64,000 bases of DNA, from assembly GCF_900176375.1 (NCBI RefSeq), contig NZ_FWYF01000001.1, positions 806,001-870,000 on the forward strand, in the 5' to 3' direction. Source of the stretch: Reichenbachiella faecimaris. GTDB lineage: Bacteria; Bacteroidota; Bacteroidia; Cytophagales; Cyclobacteriaceae. Made by a program: the position numbers and the translations under genes. Shown one piece after another: positions 1 through 8,711 of this stretch. The notes under the pieces were generated by a model. The model did no database searches, was not told the origin of the DNA, and saw only the letters and a list, made by a program, of their open reading frames with translations. Numbering within the stretch: the stretch's first letter is position 1; each line of letters starts with the position of its first letter.

Positions 1-442
1 CTGAATAGCCTACCATGCCTTTTACTGGATTTTTGCCTGCTATAGAGCCAATATTAATAATATGGCCTCTGTCTAGTTCTTTCATTTTTGGGATGACAGC
101 ATTCGACACAAAGTAGATACCATGCACATTGACGTCAAACATCTGCTTCCATTGTTCAAAGGGCATCTCATCCATCATACCATAATGTCCTACTCCTGCA
201 TTATTGACCAGAATATCCACGTCTTCACCAAGCATTTCAGTAGTTTGATTATACGCATGAGCCACACTCTCTGGGTCACTCACATCTACTGATATGAAAA
301 GGTAATTTGGATCAGTCACATCATTATCTGTTCGACTCCAGCCTGCTACTTTCACTCCCTTATGAAGGAGAAGTTTCACGATTTCGAGTCCTATACCTTT
401 ACTGGCTCCAGTAACGATGGCTACTCTCCCTTCTAAACTCAT
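1..442 (-). CDS. SDR family NAD(P)-dependent oxidoreductase (C-terminus cut by window edge)
   Basis: Classical short-chain dehydrogenase/reductase. The frame opens at an ATG on the minus strand (440-442) and runs off the left edge after about 147 codons. Seen: the Rossmann glycine motif TGASKGIG at residues 11-18, the NNAG motif near residue 83, the active-site Ser region NIGSIAG, and at the very edge GYS, whose Tyr should be the catalytic Tyr of YxxxK; the Lys lies outside. The substrate cannot be told. It lies 33 nt upstream of, and on the same strand as, the purine nucleoside phosphorylase gene, so the two may be co-transcribed. Confidence 0.9.
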   Translation of the reverse strand, partial: MSLEGRVAIVTGASKGIGLEIVKLLLHKGVKVAGWSRTDNDVTDPNYLFISVDVSDPESVAHAYNQTTEMLGEDVDILVNNAGVGHYGMMDEMPFEQWKQMFDVNVHGIYFVSNAVIPKMKELDRGHIINIGSIAGKNPVKGMVGYS

Positions 443-475
443 GTTGTTATATACTATTTTCAATCTTTCTAATTC

Positions 476-1294
476 TTAAGCCTCTGCAATCACCCTTCTG
501 ATAAGTTTGGTCAAATTGGGTTCTGCCTTCATTGCCGCAGCAATCACCTCTTCTACGGATATTTTTTGTAAGTGACCAGGATAGCATAAATCTGTAAGCA
601 CAGAAACTGCAAAAACTGGCATATCCATTTGTCTGGCCACAATATTCTCAGGAACTGTAGACATGCCTACTGCATCTGCCCCAATTACCCTAAGCATCTG
701 GTACTCTGCTTTCGTCTCCAAATTCGGGCCATTTACTCCTACATAAACGCCTTGATGCAAAGTTATATTTTCTTCCTTACCAATTCTAATAGCTGTATCA
801 ATCATAGATTGATCGTATGGCTCACTCATGTCTGGAAATCTCACCCCCAATTCATCAAGATTTTTTCCAGTCAGCGGGTTTTCGGTTTGTAGATTGATGT
901 GATCGTTGATCACCATCAATTCGCTCTTCCGGTAATCTGGATTTAGTGCTCCAGATGCATTGGAAATGATGAGCTTTTTGACACCAAGCAACTTCATCAC
1001 CCGAACAGGAAAAGTAACCTCTTTCATGTTGTAGCCTTCATAGTAGTGAAAGCGCCCTTTCATCACAACAACTGTTTTATCACTCAGGTAGCCAAATATC
1101 AACTTACCTGAATGTGATTCCACTGTGGATAACGGAAAGTGAGGTATGTCTTCATAATTGATTTCACTGACAACCTTCACCTCATTGACTAGCGCACCCA
1201 AACCCGTACCCAAAACGATTCCAAAGTCAGGTTCAAAATCAGTTTGCTTTCTGATGAAAGCAACAGCTTCCTTGATTTGTAATAGATAATCCAT
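476..1294 (-). CDS. punA: Purine nucleoside phosphorylase (PNP-I, trimeric type)
   Basis: Cleaves purine (deoxy)nucleosides with phosphate to a free base and (deoxy)ribose-1-phosphate; cytoplasmic purine salvage. The 272-aa length is normal for the family. Seen: GTGLG at 29-33 (phosphate loop), RFHYYEG with His83/Glu86, SNASG at 111-115, GPNLETKAE at 189-197 (base-binding Glu) and GMST at 210-213. The residue expected to match human Asn243 is Asp235 in the string LTDLC. Asp there is known to shift mammalian PNP toward 6-aminopurines, but it may simply be usual in this clade. The start is the only upstream ATG giving the family N-terminus. Confidence 0.93.
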   Translation of the reverse strand: MDYLLQIKEAVAFIRKQTDFEPDFGIVLGTGLGALVNEVKVVSEINYEDIPHFPLSTVESHSGKLIFGYLSDKTVVVMKGRFHYYEGYNMKEVTFPVRVMKLLGVKKLIISNASGALNPDYRKSELMVINDHINLQTENPLTGKNLDELGVRFPDMSEPYDQSMIDTAIRIGKEENITLHQGVYVGVNGPNLETKAEYQMLRVIGADAVGMSTVPENIVARQMDMPVFAVSVLTDLCYPGHLQKISVEEVIAAAMKAEPNLTKLIRRVIAEA

Positions 1295-1529
1295 ATTTCA
1301 ATCTTGCACTTCGCCGCTAAGATAGTATGGGGCAATCAAAAAAAGGCCGAAAAACACAGATTGTCTAGTTGCATATCCTGTACGGAACAAACAAAACTTA
1401 TTACGATCCCAAGAATTGCCTTCTTTAGAAAAATTTACTCTAGTCATTCGTCGAATAGCGGTTCTTTGGTTGCTGGATTTTCAAATTAATTCATGTATTT
1501 TTAAACGCAGCAATCATCAAATTTCATCT

Positions 1530-1895
1530 ATGATTAATCTAAGTCTTAACAAAAATAAAGGCTACGCAATTCTTTTGGTAACAGGTCCTATTTCAGTTTT
1601 TGATATAGAAAATCTGACCACTGAAGTAGATCAATACATCGAAGAATTTGGACAGCTATCTGGCCTGATCATCAAAGTAGAACAGTTTCCTGGGTGGGAT
1701 AATTTGGATAGTTTTTTTCACCATTTGAAATTCATTAAAGACCATCACAAGGTGATAGGTAAAGTTGGGTTCATGACTGAGAACAATTTGATTTCATCCT
1801 TTCCAGGCCTTGCTGGCCACTTTGTGAAAGCAGAACTTAAACGTTTTGATTATGGTCAGATGGACGAAGCTGTAGAATGGATTTGTAGCAACTAA
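1530..1895 (+). CDS. STAS/SpoIIAA-like protein
   Basis: A 121-aa soluble protein resembling the SpoIIAA-like (DUF3478) STAS-fold family. Visible features are an N-terminal beta-hairpin (AILLVTGPIS), the string GLIIKVEQFPGWDNLDSFFHHLKF typical of these proteins in segments, and a C-terminal stretch FDYGQMDEAVEWI. Members are often stress-linked or of unknown role and have no enzymatic motif. I chose ATG 1530 because the open frame upstream (to 1416) encodes non-homologous residues. No membrane segment or signal peptide. It is followed after 10 nt by the FGE-fold pair on the same strand, so co-transcription is possible. Confidence 0.75.
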   Translation: MINLSLNKNKGYAILLVTGPISVFDIENLTTEVDQYIEEFGQLSGLIIKVEQFPGWDNLDSFFHHLKFIKDHHKVIGKVGFMTENNLISSFPGLAGHFVKAELKRFDYGQMDEAVEWICSN

Positions 1896-1905
1896 AAACA
1901 CAATA

Positions 1906-2934
1906 TTGAAGTCGTTTATATATTCAGCGGTACTCGTCTCTGCCTGTCTTTATTTAAGCAGAGAGGCATCATTTGCTCAAAATAAAAAGCACCCAGAAGC
2001 CAATTCGCCAGGACCCGTTTCTGAAGTTACGGATCGTGAGATTTACACTTATAACCGTGTTTATGAAATCGATCATTTATTCTTAGGCGAGGCGAACGAA
2101 TATTCTGAACAATCCATTTTCTATGATGGTTATTTTGATGCATGGAAACAAAAGGAAAACAAAAGCAATGCACTATATTATCAACTATACATTGTGCCAC
2201 CTCACTCCATTCCACTATTCAAGAAAACTTATATAGATGCCACAGAGGTCGCCAATATTCACTATCAGGAGTTCTTGCACTTTGTAGAAAGAGATTCAGG
2301 ACAGGATATTCATGACTCTTACCTGCCAGTACTTGATGAGAAGTACATGAAAAACTATTACAACAACCCTGAGTTTTACTTCTTTCCAGTAATAGGGATC
2401 AACCCTAAGGGTGCGAAAACCTATTGCGACTGGAGGGCACAAAACCTCAATGAAGGATTGCAGGTGTTTCTAGAGAACGAAAGTCCTTATAAGAAATATA
2501 AATATGTGGGGCGCTTACCTACTGAACATGAGTGGAAAAGAGCTGCTGGTCATAGCACCAAAGAAATAGAAGACAGAACTTATGAAATAAGTAAAAAAGG
2601 GTTGGAGTTTCTCAAAAACGATGTGGTAGATAATGGCTTTGCTGATAAGAAAATATTGGAATCTGAAACTGTCTATGGATACAATGTAAATCTAGATCAT
2701 GGAACTGATTTTGCCATTAATAAGGAAATCCCTTTTTACATCTATGGATTTGAGCCAAGAACCTCTGGCACTTATAATATGTATGGAAATGTGAAAGAAA
2801 TTGTAAATGAAGGTTACGCCATAGGAGGTAGTTATAAATCAAAAAACACACATGTTGAACTGCACGAACATACAGAAACTTTCGACTACCAAACTGATAT
2901 TGGATTTAGGTGCATAACAAAAATTGTCCGCTAA
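1906..2934 (+). CDS. Secreted FGE/SUMF1-fold protein, paralogue 1 (TTG start)
   Basis: A 342-aa protein with a Sec signal peptide (cleavage probably after SFAQ, residue 25) and a formylglycine-generating-enzyme-sulfatase fold. Seen: DATEVANIHYQEFLHF, GRLPTEHEWKRAAG, YGNVKEIVNEGYAIGGSY and TDIGFRC, which are landmarks of the FGE/GldJ/GldK superfamily. The Cys pair of true FGE (in the GGSYxCHxxYC region) is absent: here the string after IGGSY is KSKNTHVELHEH. Oxygen-dependent formylglycine formation is therefore unlikely and a structural or binding role is inferred. The only usable start is TTG 1906; the next in-frame Met is far downstream, past the signal peptide. The next gene is a diverged tandem copy. 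Confidence 0.8.
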   Translation: MKSFIYSAVLVSACLYLSREASFAQNKKHPEANSPGPVSEVTDREIYTYNRVYEIDHLFLGEANEYSEQSIFYDGYFDAWKQKENKSNALYYQLYIVPPHSIPLFKKTYIDATEVANIHYQEFLHFVERDSGQDIHDSYLPVLDEKYMKNYYNNPEFYFFPVIGINPKGAKTYCDWRAQNLNEGLQVFLENESPYKKYKYVGRLPTEHEWKRAAGHSTKEIEDRTYEISKKGLEFLKNDVVDNGFADKKILESETVYGYNVNLDHGTDFAINKEIPFYIYGFEPRTSGTYNMYGNVKEIVNEGYAIGGSYKSKNTHVELHEHTETFDYQTDIGFRCITKIVR

Positions 2935-2951
2935 TTGCTAGATACCTTATT

Positions 2952-3947
2952 ATGAAAAAAATATTACTCTTTTTGTTTTTTCCTGCGCTCACTTTGGCAC
3001 AGGATTTACATCCAGTGAGTTTTGCGCCAGGCTGCTGTAGTGAACGAACTGGCATTCCTATCTATACCTATAACCCTGATGAGTCAGGTGAAATGATGCA
3101 GGTCTATGTGGCTAATAAATATTCGGAAAAGTCCATTTTTTATAATGGCAAATACGACCCATGGAAAGATTCAGAATACAAAGATTCAGAACTTTATAAT
3201 CAGAGATATATTGTGCCACCTGGTACTCTCCCAATAGCTAAAGGTAAATTCCTAGACCAGACTGAAGTAGCCAATATCCATTTTGAGGAGTTCTTGTTCT
3301 TTATGGTCAGAGACTCTGGTAGGTATAAGGACAGAACTTACATACCCAAGCAGGAAAATAAATATGTGCTAAACTATTACAAAAACTCAGAATTTTCTTT
3401 TTTCCCTGTACTAGCTGTGTCATTTGAAACTGCAGAAACGTATTGTAAATGGCGTGCAGAACAGTTGAATGTTGGTCTGAAAGAAATGCTGATGGACGAG
3501 CCCAATAAATACAAATTCATTGGCAGACTCCCAACGAAAGAAGAATGGCTGGTTGCAGCAGGTTCTCCTATTGACGAAATTAGAATTGCTCCCCACGAAG
3601 TGACAAAAAAGGGCAGTCAATTTCTTGAAGAAGATATCATCAAAAAAAGGTTTGCAACAGAATCAATGCTTCTCAAGGCATCTTTTATCAGTTATAATGT
3701 AAATCTGAAGTACGAAAATCAAGGCATCCCAATTGAAATGCCTCAATACATCTATAGTTTCGAGCCAAATAAGAGAGGTTTTTACAACCTTTATGGCAAT
3801 GTAAAAGAGCTAGTTGCTGAAGGATACTCCATTGGAGGCAGCTATCTGACTTCAAATACGGAAGAAGCTCTCTTCGAAGAAGATTATACACAGTCATATA
3901 AAACTGATGTGGGCTTCAGATGCCTCGTGGAAGTAGCAAAAAGATAA
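2952..3947 (+). CDS. Secreted FGE/SUMF1-fold protein, paralogue 2
   Basis: 331 aa with signal peptide MKKILLFLFFPALTLAQ. It aligns along its whole length with the preceding gene: ANKYSEKSIFYNGKYDPWK against ANEYSEQSIFYDGYFDAWK, QRYIVPP, TEVANIH, GRLPTKEEWLVAAG, YGNVKELVAEGYSIGGSY and TDVGFRC. It also lacks the two FGE catalytic cysteines. It carries an extra Cys pair near the mature N-terminus (GCCSE) that the first copy does not have. There are 17 nt between the genes, so they form a tandem duplication and probable operon. A role in the cell envelope, by analogy with gliding proteins GldJ/GldK, is inference only. Confidence 0.8.
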   Translation: MKKILLFLFFPALTLAQDLHPVSFAPGCCSERTGIPIYTYNPDESGEMMQVYVANKYSEKSIFYNGKYDPWKDSEYKDSELYNQRYIVPPGTLPIAKGKFLDQTEVANIHFEEFLFFMVRDSGRYKDRTYIPKQENKYVLNYYKNSEFSFFPVLAVSFETAETYCKWRAEQLNVGLKEMLMDEPNKYKFIGRLPTKEEWLVAAGSPIDEIRIAPHEVTKKGSQFLEEDIIKKRFATESMLLKASFISYNVNLKYENQGIPIEMPQYIYSFEPNKRGFYNLYGNVKELVAEGYSIGGSYLTSNTEEALFEEDYTQSYKTDVGFRCLVEVAKR

Positions 3948-3960
3948 ATGGATTTTGGAA

Positions 3961-5625
3961 TTAATTAGGATATCTAATATGCTCCACCATATCCTGTACT
4001 TCTTGAGGTGGGGCTGGAGATAAGTGCGAAATTATACCAGAAACCAAGAAGTTCAATATCATCCCCAGCGTACCAATACCCTCAGGTGAAATCCCAAACC
4101 ACCAATTCTCATCTGTATTGAGTTCAGGGCTTATGAACTTAAAAAAGACAATATAAGAGGCTGTAAACAGCATCCCTATTACCATACCAGCCACAGCACC
4201 TTCTCGATTGATTCTCTTGCTGAAAATTCCCATGATAATGGCTGGAAAGAAAGATGAGGCTGCCAATCCAAATGCGAAAGCTACCACCTGAGCCACAAAA
4301 CCTGGCGGATATATTCCGAAAATACCAGCGATTACAACTGCCACAGCTGCAGCTCCCCTGGCCACCACCAATTCTCCCTTATCAGAAATATTTGGATTGA
4401 TCTGTTTTTTTACCAAATCATGCGCAATGGATGTAGAGATGACTAACAGCAATCCAGCTGCAGTAGACAAGGCTGCTGCCAGTCCTCCTGCTGCCACTAG
4501 TGCAATCACCCAATCAGGCAAGTTGGCAATCTCAGGATTGGCTAATACCATGATATCTCTATCAATGGTCAATTCATTTTTTTCTACGTCTCCTACATAT
4601 TGAACTCGTCCATCTTGATTTTTGTCTTCAAACTTGATCAGGCCAGTTTCCTCCCATTTGCCAAACCATTCTGGTAAGGCCTTGTACTCTTGATTGCTGA
4701 CAGTGTTGATCAGATTTGTCCGGGCAAAAGCTGCAATGGCCGGAGCAGTAGTGTATAATATAGCAATCAGTAAGAGTGCATATCCTCCAGAGACTCTTGC
4801 ATCACGGACTTTAGGCACTGTAAAAAACCTTACAATTACATGGGGCAATCCTGCTGTACCTACCATAAGTGCAGCCGTGATAAAGAATATATCTATGGTG
4901 CTTTTCTTTCCAATGGTATAGGCAGCAAATCCTAGCTCTTCGTGTAGACCGTCCAACTTGTCCAGCAAATAAGTTCCATCACTGAGTGTGCTCCCAAAAC
5001 CCAATTGCGGTATGGCATGGCCTGTCATCATGATAGAGATGAATATGGCTGGTACCATAAACGCAAATATTAACACACAAAATTGAGCTACCTGAGTATA
5101 AGTGATCCCCTTCATTCCACCAAGCACGGCATAAAAAAACACAATCACCATGCCTATAATCACACCTGTCGTCACATCTACTTCCAGAAATCTGGAAAAG
5201 ACCACGCCCACACCTCGCATTTGACCTGCCACGTACGTGAATGACACAAATATGGCACAAAACACGGCTACAGATCTGGCCGTCTGCGAATAGTATCTAT
5301 CACCTACAAAATCTGGAACAGTAAATTTCCCAAACTTTCTGAGATAAGGTGCTAGTAACAGCGCAAGCAGCACGTAGCCCCCTGTCCATCCCAACAGATA
5401 AACGGCTCCATCATATCCCATAAAAGAGATCAACCCTGCCATTGAAATAAAAGAAGCAGCTGACATCCAATCAGCAGCTGTAGCCATCCCATTGGCTAGA
5501 GGAGAGACATCCCCTCCTGCTACATAAAAGTCTTTGGTAGAGCCTGCACGTGACCAAATGGCTATTCCGATATATAGGACGAAGGTGACTCCAACGATTA
5601 GATAAGTCCAGATTTGTACATTCAT
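3961..5625 (-). CDS. Sodium:solute symporter, large subunit (acetate/lactate-type SSS family)
   Basis: A 554-aa inner-membrane transporter of the solute:sodium symporter family, with about 13 hydrophobic segments. Seen: the N-terminal RAGSTKDFYVAGGDVSPLANGMATAADWMSAASF region (in parts), which is typical of ActP/VC_2705-type members, and GTAGLPHVIVRFFTVP. It has the hydrophilic loop with a calcium-like DKNQDGRVQY stretch seen in the DUF4212-linked subgroup. The upstream gene is the DUF4212 small subunit, 56 nt away, which supports a two-component symporter for a short monocarboxylate such as acetate; the substrate is not proven. Confidence 0.9.
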   Translation of the reverse strand: MNVQIWTYLIVGVTFVLYIGIAIWSRAGSTKDFYVAGGDVSPLANGMATAADWMSAASFISMAGLISFMGYDGAVYLLGWTGGYVLLALLLAPYLRKFGKFTVPDFVGDRYYSQTARSVAVFCAIFVSFTYVAGQMRGVGVVFSRFLEVDVTTGVIIGMVIVFFYAVLGGMKGITYTQVAQFCVLIFAFMVPAIFISIMMTGHAIPQLGFGSTLSDGTYLLDKLDGLHEELGFAAYTIGKKSTIDIFFITAALMVGTAGLPHVIVRFFTVPKVRDARVSGGYALLLIAILYTTAPAIAAFARTNLINTVSNQEYKALPEWFGKWEETGLIKFEDKNQDGRVQYVGDVEKNELTIDRDIMVLANPEIANLPDWVIALVAAGGLAAALSTAAGLLLVISTSIAHDLVKKQINPNISDKGELVVARGAAAVAVVIAGIFGIYPPGFVAQVVAFAFGLAASSFFPAIIMGIFSKRINREGAVAGMVIGMLFTASYIVFFKFISPELNTDENWWFGISPEGIGTLGMILNFLVSGIISHLSPAPPQEVQDMVEHIRYPN

Positions 5626-5681
5626 GATATATAGTATTGCGTTTTGTAATTGTACTCTTGGGGTAATGTTGCAATACTTGG

Positions 5682-5936
5682 CTATTCTTCTACACCATGG
5701 GTCTTATCCAATTTATTCATAAGGTAGACGTAGATGAAAATGATAATTATAAAAACATAAATAGCCCCTTGCTGAGCAAACCAAAACCCAAGTTTGAATC
5801 CGCCAATTCTTATTTCATTGAGCTGATCTACGAATAGGATACCACATCCAAAAGAAACCAAAAACCAAATACTCAGCAGTACAGCTAAGTATTTCAAGTT
5901 TTTATTCCAATAAGATTTATGATTTTGATCGATCAT
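5682..5936 (-). CDS. DUF4212 symporter small subunit
   Basis: An 84-aa membrane protein with two transmembrane segments (about residues 13-33 and 50-70) and the family hallmark strings YWNKNLKYLAVLLSIWF, SFGCGILFVDQLN and GFWFAQQGAIYVF. DUF4212 proteins are the small partner of sodium:solute symporters, and this one sits directly upstream of that gene in the same orientation. Both subunits are expected in the inner membrane. Reading starts at the ATG next to MIDQNHK. Confidence 0.9.
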   Translation of the reverse strand: MIDQNHKSYWNKNLKYLAVLLSIWFLVSFGCGILFVDQLNEIRIGGFKLGFWFAQQGAIYVFIIIIFIYVYLMNKLDKTHGVEE

Positions 5937-6003
5937 GAGATTTAAGTTTAACTACCAATTAAACAAATAAAACTGACATACTAAAATTCAAACCCCTATC
6001 AAA

Positions 6004-6033
6004 CAAAAAAGGCTGACTCTAATGAGCCAGCCT
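6004..6033 (-). terminator. Rho-independent terminator of the LVIVD lipoprotein operon
   Basis: Arms AGGCTGACTC and GAGCCAGCCT around a TAAT loop (one internal mismatch), followed on the minus strand by a run of six T. It lies 25 nt past the stop of the minus-strand lipoprotein gene. Confidence 0.75.
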
Positions 6034-6057
6034 CTACTAATCAAATAAACCGAATCA

Positions 6058-7338
6058 TTAAAAGTTGATCGTGCTGATATAAGTAAATAGATCATTACAA
6101 TCGTATTGGTACTGATGCAGCCCATCATTACCAATCATGAACAAAACATCATCCAAAGGAATGACATCCAAAGCATGTATCTCTTTGTGATGGGCGGTCA
6201 AATTTTCTCCAATTTTCAATGGATCAGCCGCATTAAAGACCTTCAGTCCATATTCCCCTTCTGCGATAAATAAACAGTCTCCTCTGATGCCCAGACCATG
6301 CGGATTATCCATGTCATGCGAAATGACCAATTCAGGATTGCTCACGTCCGAAATATCAATGACATCCAATTGGTTAGTAAAAGTTTCGCACTCAGTCCCT
6401 GATCGAAGTGTTACGTAAGCCAAGTCATTTTGAACCACTACTGGATCACAGGTATTGATATGCTCATAAGTAGAAATAAATACTGGCTCGGCAGGATTTG
6501 AATTATCATAGATATGCATGCCAGATCGTGCGCCAAAAAACAGCTTGTCGCCATAGGGGAAAATGGTTTCTATTCCCCATCCCAAATCCACACTATTGCC
6601 TTCTATGGGGCTGTCTGTCACAGTAATATCAAATAGCTTAAGACGGTATTCATTGACGGTATACAGGAAATTATCTGTAATTGTGAACCGCGCCAAAGAC
6701 CCTCCTATTCCTGCTCCTGAACTGTTTCGTGCCAAATTTGATTCTGCACTAGCAAACACCAAGTCATCTGTATAATACATCCAGTCTTCATTATCACAAT
6801 CAATTTCTATTTCCTCTTGCACTTCTGTATAGGAGATGAGCATGCCGTCTGCTTCCGTGTAATAGTAATAAGCGTCAAAAACACCTTCAATTCTATTGAC
6901 CTCAGTAATATTGGTTTTGTCACTGATGTCCAATACCACCAAATCAGTATAGTTATCAGCATATAAGAAATTGCCTTTAGCAGCTAAATCCTTATTCCCT
7001 GGCAATACCACAAATCCAATTTCAACAGGATTTGACCTGTCCCTGTTATCTATGACATGTATCCCTTGATCTATCTCATTGATAAACAAATACTCATCCT
7101 TGTAGTAGATTTTTCCAGGATTCTCTATCAGCTGTGGAGCTGCAAACTCTGCATCCTTCACCACTTCCGACCTTGGGACAAAAACTGGTTCGTAATAAGT
7201 GATCATCTCCGTATCACACGCTTTGTCGTCACAACTCCCCAGAATGAAAAGCATGAGTAAATACAATATACCTGAAGCAATAAGCCTACTTAGGGCTTTT
7301 AGACTATTAGTCGTCATTCGATTTGTACGCATGTTCAT
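6058..7338 (-). CDS. LVIVD-repeat lipoprotein
   Basis: 426 aa. A lipobox (LFILGSC, Cys near residue 35) follows a hydrophobic segment, so this is a predicted lipoprotein. The rest consists of beta-propeller-like repeats with strings such as GIHVIDNRDRSNPVEIG, LVVLDISDKTNI, LDVIDISDVSNPELV and GLKVFNAADPLKI, matching the LVIVD repeat family. No catalytic motif. It is the third gene of the sigma factor / beta-barrel operon, only 5 nt from the barrel gene stop/start junction. The start may instead be Met3 or Met8, which would shorten an unusually long n-region. Its function is unknown; surface display or a scaffold role is a guess. Confidence 0.85.
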   Translation of the reverse strand: MNMRTNRMTTNSLKALSRLIASGILYLLMLFILGSCDDKACDTEMITYYEPVFVPRSEVVKDAEFAAPQLIENPGKIYYKDEYLFINEIDQGIHVIDNRDRSNPVEIGFVVLPGNKDLAAKGNFLYADNYTDLVVLDISDKTNITEVNRIEGVFDAYYYYTEADGMLISYTEVQEEIEIDCDNEDWMYYTDDLVFASAESNLARNSSGAGIGGSLARFTITDNFLYTVNEYRLKLFDITVTDSPIEGNSVDLGWGIETIFPYGDKLFFGARSGMHIYDNSNPAEPVFISTYEHINTCDPVVVQNDLAYVTLRSGTECETFTNQLDVIDISDVSNPELVISHDMDNPHGLGIRGDCLFIAEGEYGLKVFNAADPLKIGENLTAHHKEIHALDVIPLDDVLFMIGNDGLHQYQYDCNDLFTYISTINF

Positions 7339-7343
7339 TTGGT

Positions 7344-8711
7344 TTAGAAATTATATCTGAATCCTATGGCTATTCCCAGGTTTTTGGGTTTTGCTTTATC
7401 CGTATGGTTTGCATTGGTAAATTCTGTCAATGCCTGATTGTAGTTAGGCTCAAGTAAAAGCTGATAATGACGTTTGAATATGTATCCGAATTCGACGCTG
7501 GTCAGGAAATTGAAATAAACGCTTTCATAACTGCCTGAAGTACTAAAGTCGTTATTCAAATTCTGAGCATCACTTTCTGACACCAGTTTTGAATCGACCA
7601 AAATATTACTGGATAATCCTGTATTGAGTGTAATATTGAACTTGTTATCCAACAGTACATAACCAGCTTTGATTGGTATGGTCAGATACTGATATTCATT
7701 AGCAAGCTGAACCTGTTGGCCTTCATATCTCAAATTTCCATCAGACAGGGCGCTCTCCAGATTACTGTCATTTCTCTCATTAGTCAATGCATAAGTGTTG
7801 TCCTGCTGATCAGAAACCAGCTGACTAGAGCTAGACCCAGTATTAAAAGCACTGTAGTGCAACCCACTGCTTATAACAATACGGTTGGCAAACTTTTTAC
7901 CCAAATTCAGACCGCCTGCAACAGACTGGCCACTAGCATAAACAGGATTGGCCGTTTGGCTACGAACAAAACTATCATTGGAAATTCCCTCCTGACTCGC
8001 AAAAGCCATGTCCCCTCCTGAACTCTTGCCAAACCCAGGATCAAATGAGCCAGTAGAAAAGCTCACTCCTGCCCATAGTGGACTCACTACTTTGCTAGGT
8101 GCAATGGTCTCCCATGTTCTTGCCACACCAAACAAATGTTCTGCTTCCCAAGGCTCTATTGCAGATGCCAGTTCAACTGACTTAGCTGACAGGGCATTAA
8201 ACACCGTCTGATGGGTTGCTGCATATCTGCTCAGGGATTTAACTTGTTTAGTGCCAGTTGAAGGAATAAATGCTGGTTCTGTTTGTGTCAACACTGGGGT
8301 ACTTATTCTTTTAGCAGAAGCATTTACCAAAGTAGGCTGTACGTTTTCAATTGCCTGATCTAATTCTTTCAACTCTACCTTATCTTCTTCCTCCAAGATT
8401 AAGGCTTTTGAGGAAGAAAAAGCGTTTTCCTCTAGTGATGGCCTGGAAACAGATCTATCTTCATTCTTAGCTAAATCAGATGGAATCTCTGAGGTGTCGT
8501 TCATCCAGAAAAAAGCTCCTCCAAGCGTAATCAAAAACAAACAAGCAGCAGCAACCCAACGATAAAAATCTGCTTGTTTTTTATAAACCAGGGCTTGCTC
8601 ATTGGCGAGGTGGCCATCTATCGCCACCCAAACTTGCTCTGGCGGAGTCACTTCAGCATTGGCTAAAGACTGGCTCCACTGTTCCTCAAATGTCGAATTA
8701 GCCTTTTCCAT
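7344..8711 (-). CDS. Trans-envelope protein: cytoplasmic/one-TM N-terminus fused to outer-membrane beta-barrel (putative anti-sigma)
   Basis: 455 aa. Residues 1-68 are soluble and begin with FEEQWSQSLANAEVTPPEQVW, like the N-termini of proteins encoded next to ECF sigma factors. One TM helix lies at about 70-90 (WVAAACLFLITLGGAFFW). Residues 90-200 are a low-complexity, Ser/Glu/Lys-rich linker. From about 205 to the end there are amphipathic strands ending in GIAIGFRYNF, typical of the Bacteroidota outer-membrane beta-barrel domain (PF13568-like). The start overlaps the 3' end of the sigma gene by 14 nt, so translation is probably coupled. The anti-sigma role is inferred from position and topology; no zinc anti-sigma motif is visible. 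Confidence 0.78.
   Translation of the reverse strand: MEKANSTFEEQWSQSLANAEVTPPEQVWVAIDGHLANEQALVYKKQADFYRWVAAACLFLITLGGAFFWMNDTSEIPSDLAKNEDRSVSRPSLEENAFSSSKALILEEEDKVELKELDQAIENVQPTLVNASAKRISTPVLTQTEPAFIPSTGTKQVKSLSRYAATHQTVFNALSAKSVELASAIEPWEAEHLFGVARTWETIAPSKVVSPLWAGVSFSTGSFDPGFGKSSGGDMAFASQEGISNDSFVRSQTANPVYASGQSVAGGLNLGKKFANRIVISSGLHYSAFNTGSSSSQLVSDQQDNTYALTNERNDSNLESALSDGNLRYEGQQVQLANEYQYLTIPIKAGYVLLDNKFNITLNTGLSSNILVDSKLVSESDAQNLNNDFSTSGSYESVYFNFLTSVEFGYIFKRHYQLLLEPNYNQALTEFTNANHTDKAKPKNLGIAIGFRYNF

Noticed and set aside
1416-1529. Longer N-terminus for the STAS-like protein
   Set aside because: The extra residues do not look like the family, and ATG 1530 begins exactly at the conserved part.
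1906-3947. Active formylglycine-generating enzymes
   Set aside because: The catalytic Cys pair is absent in both copies and no sulfatase gene is near.
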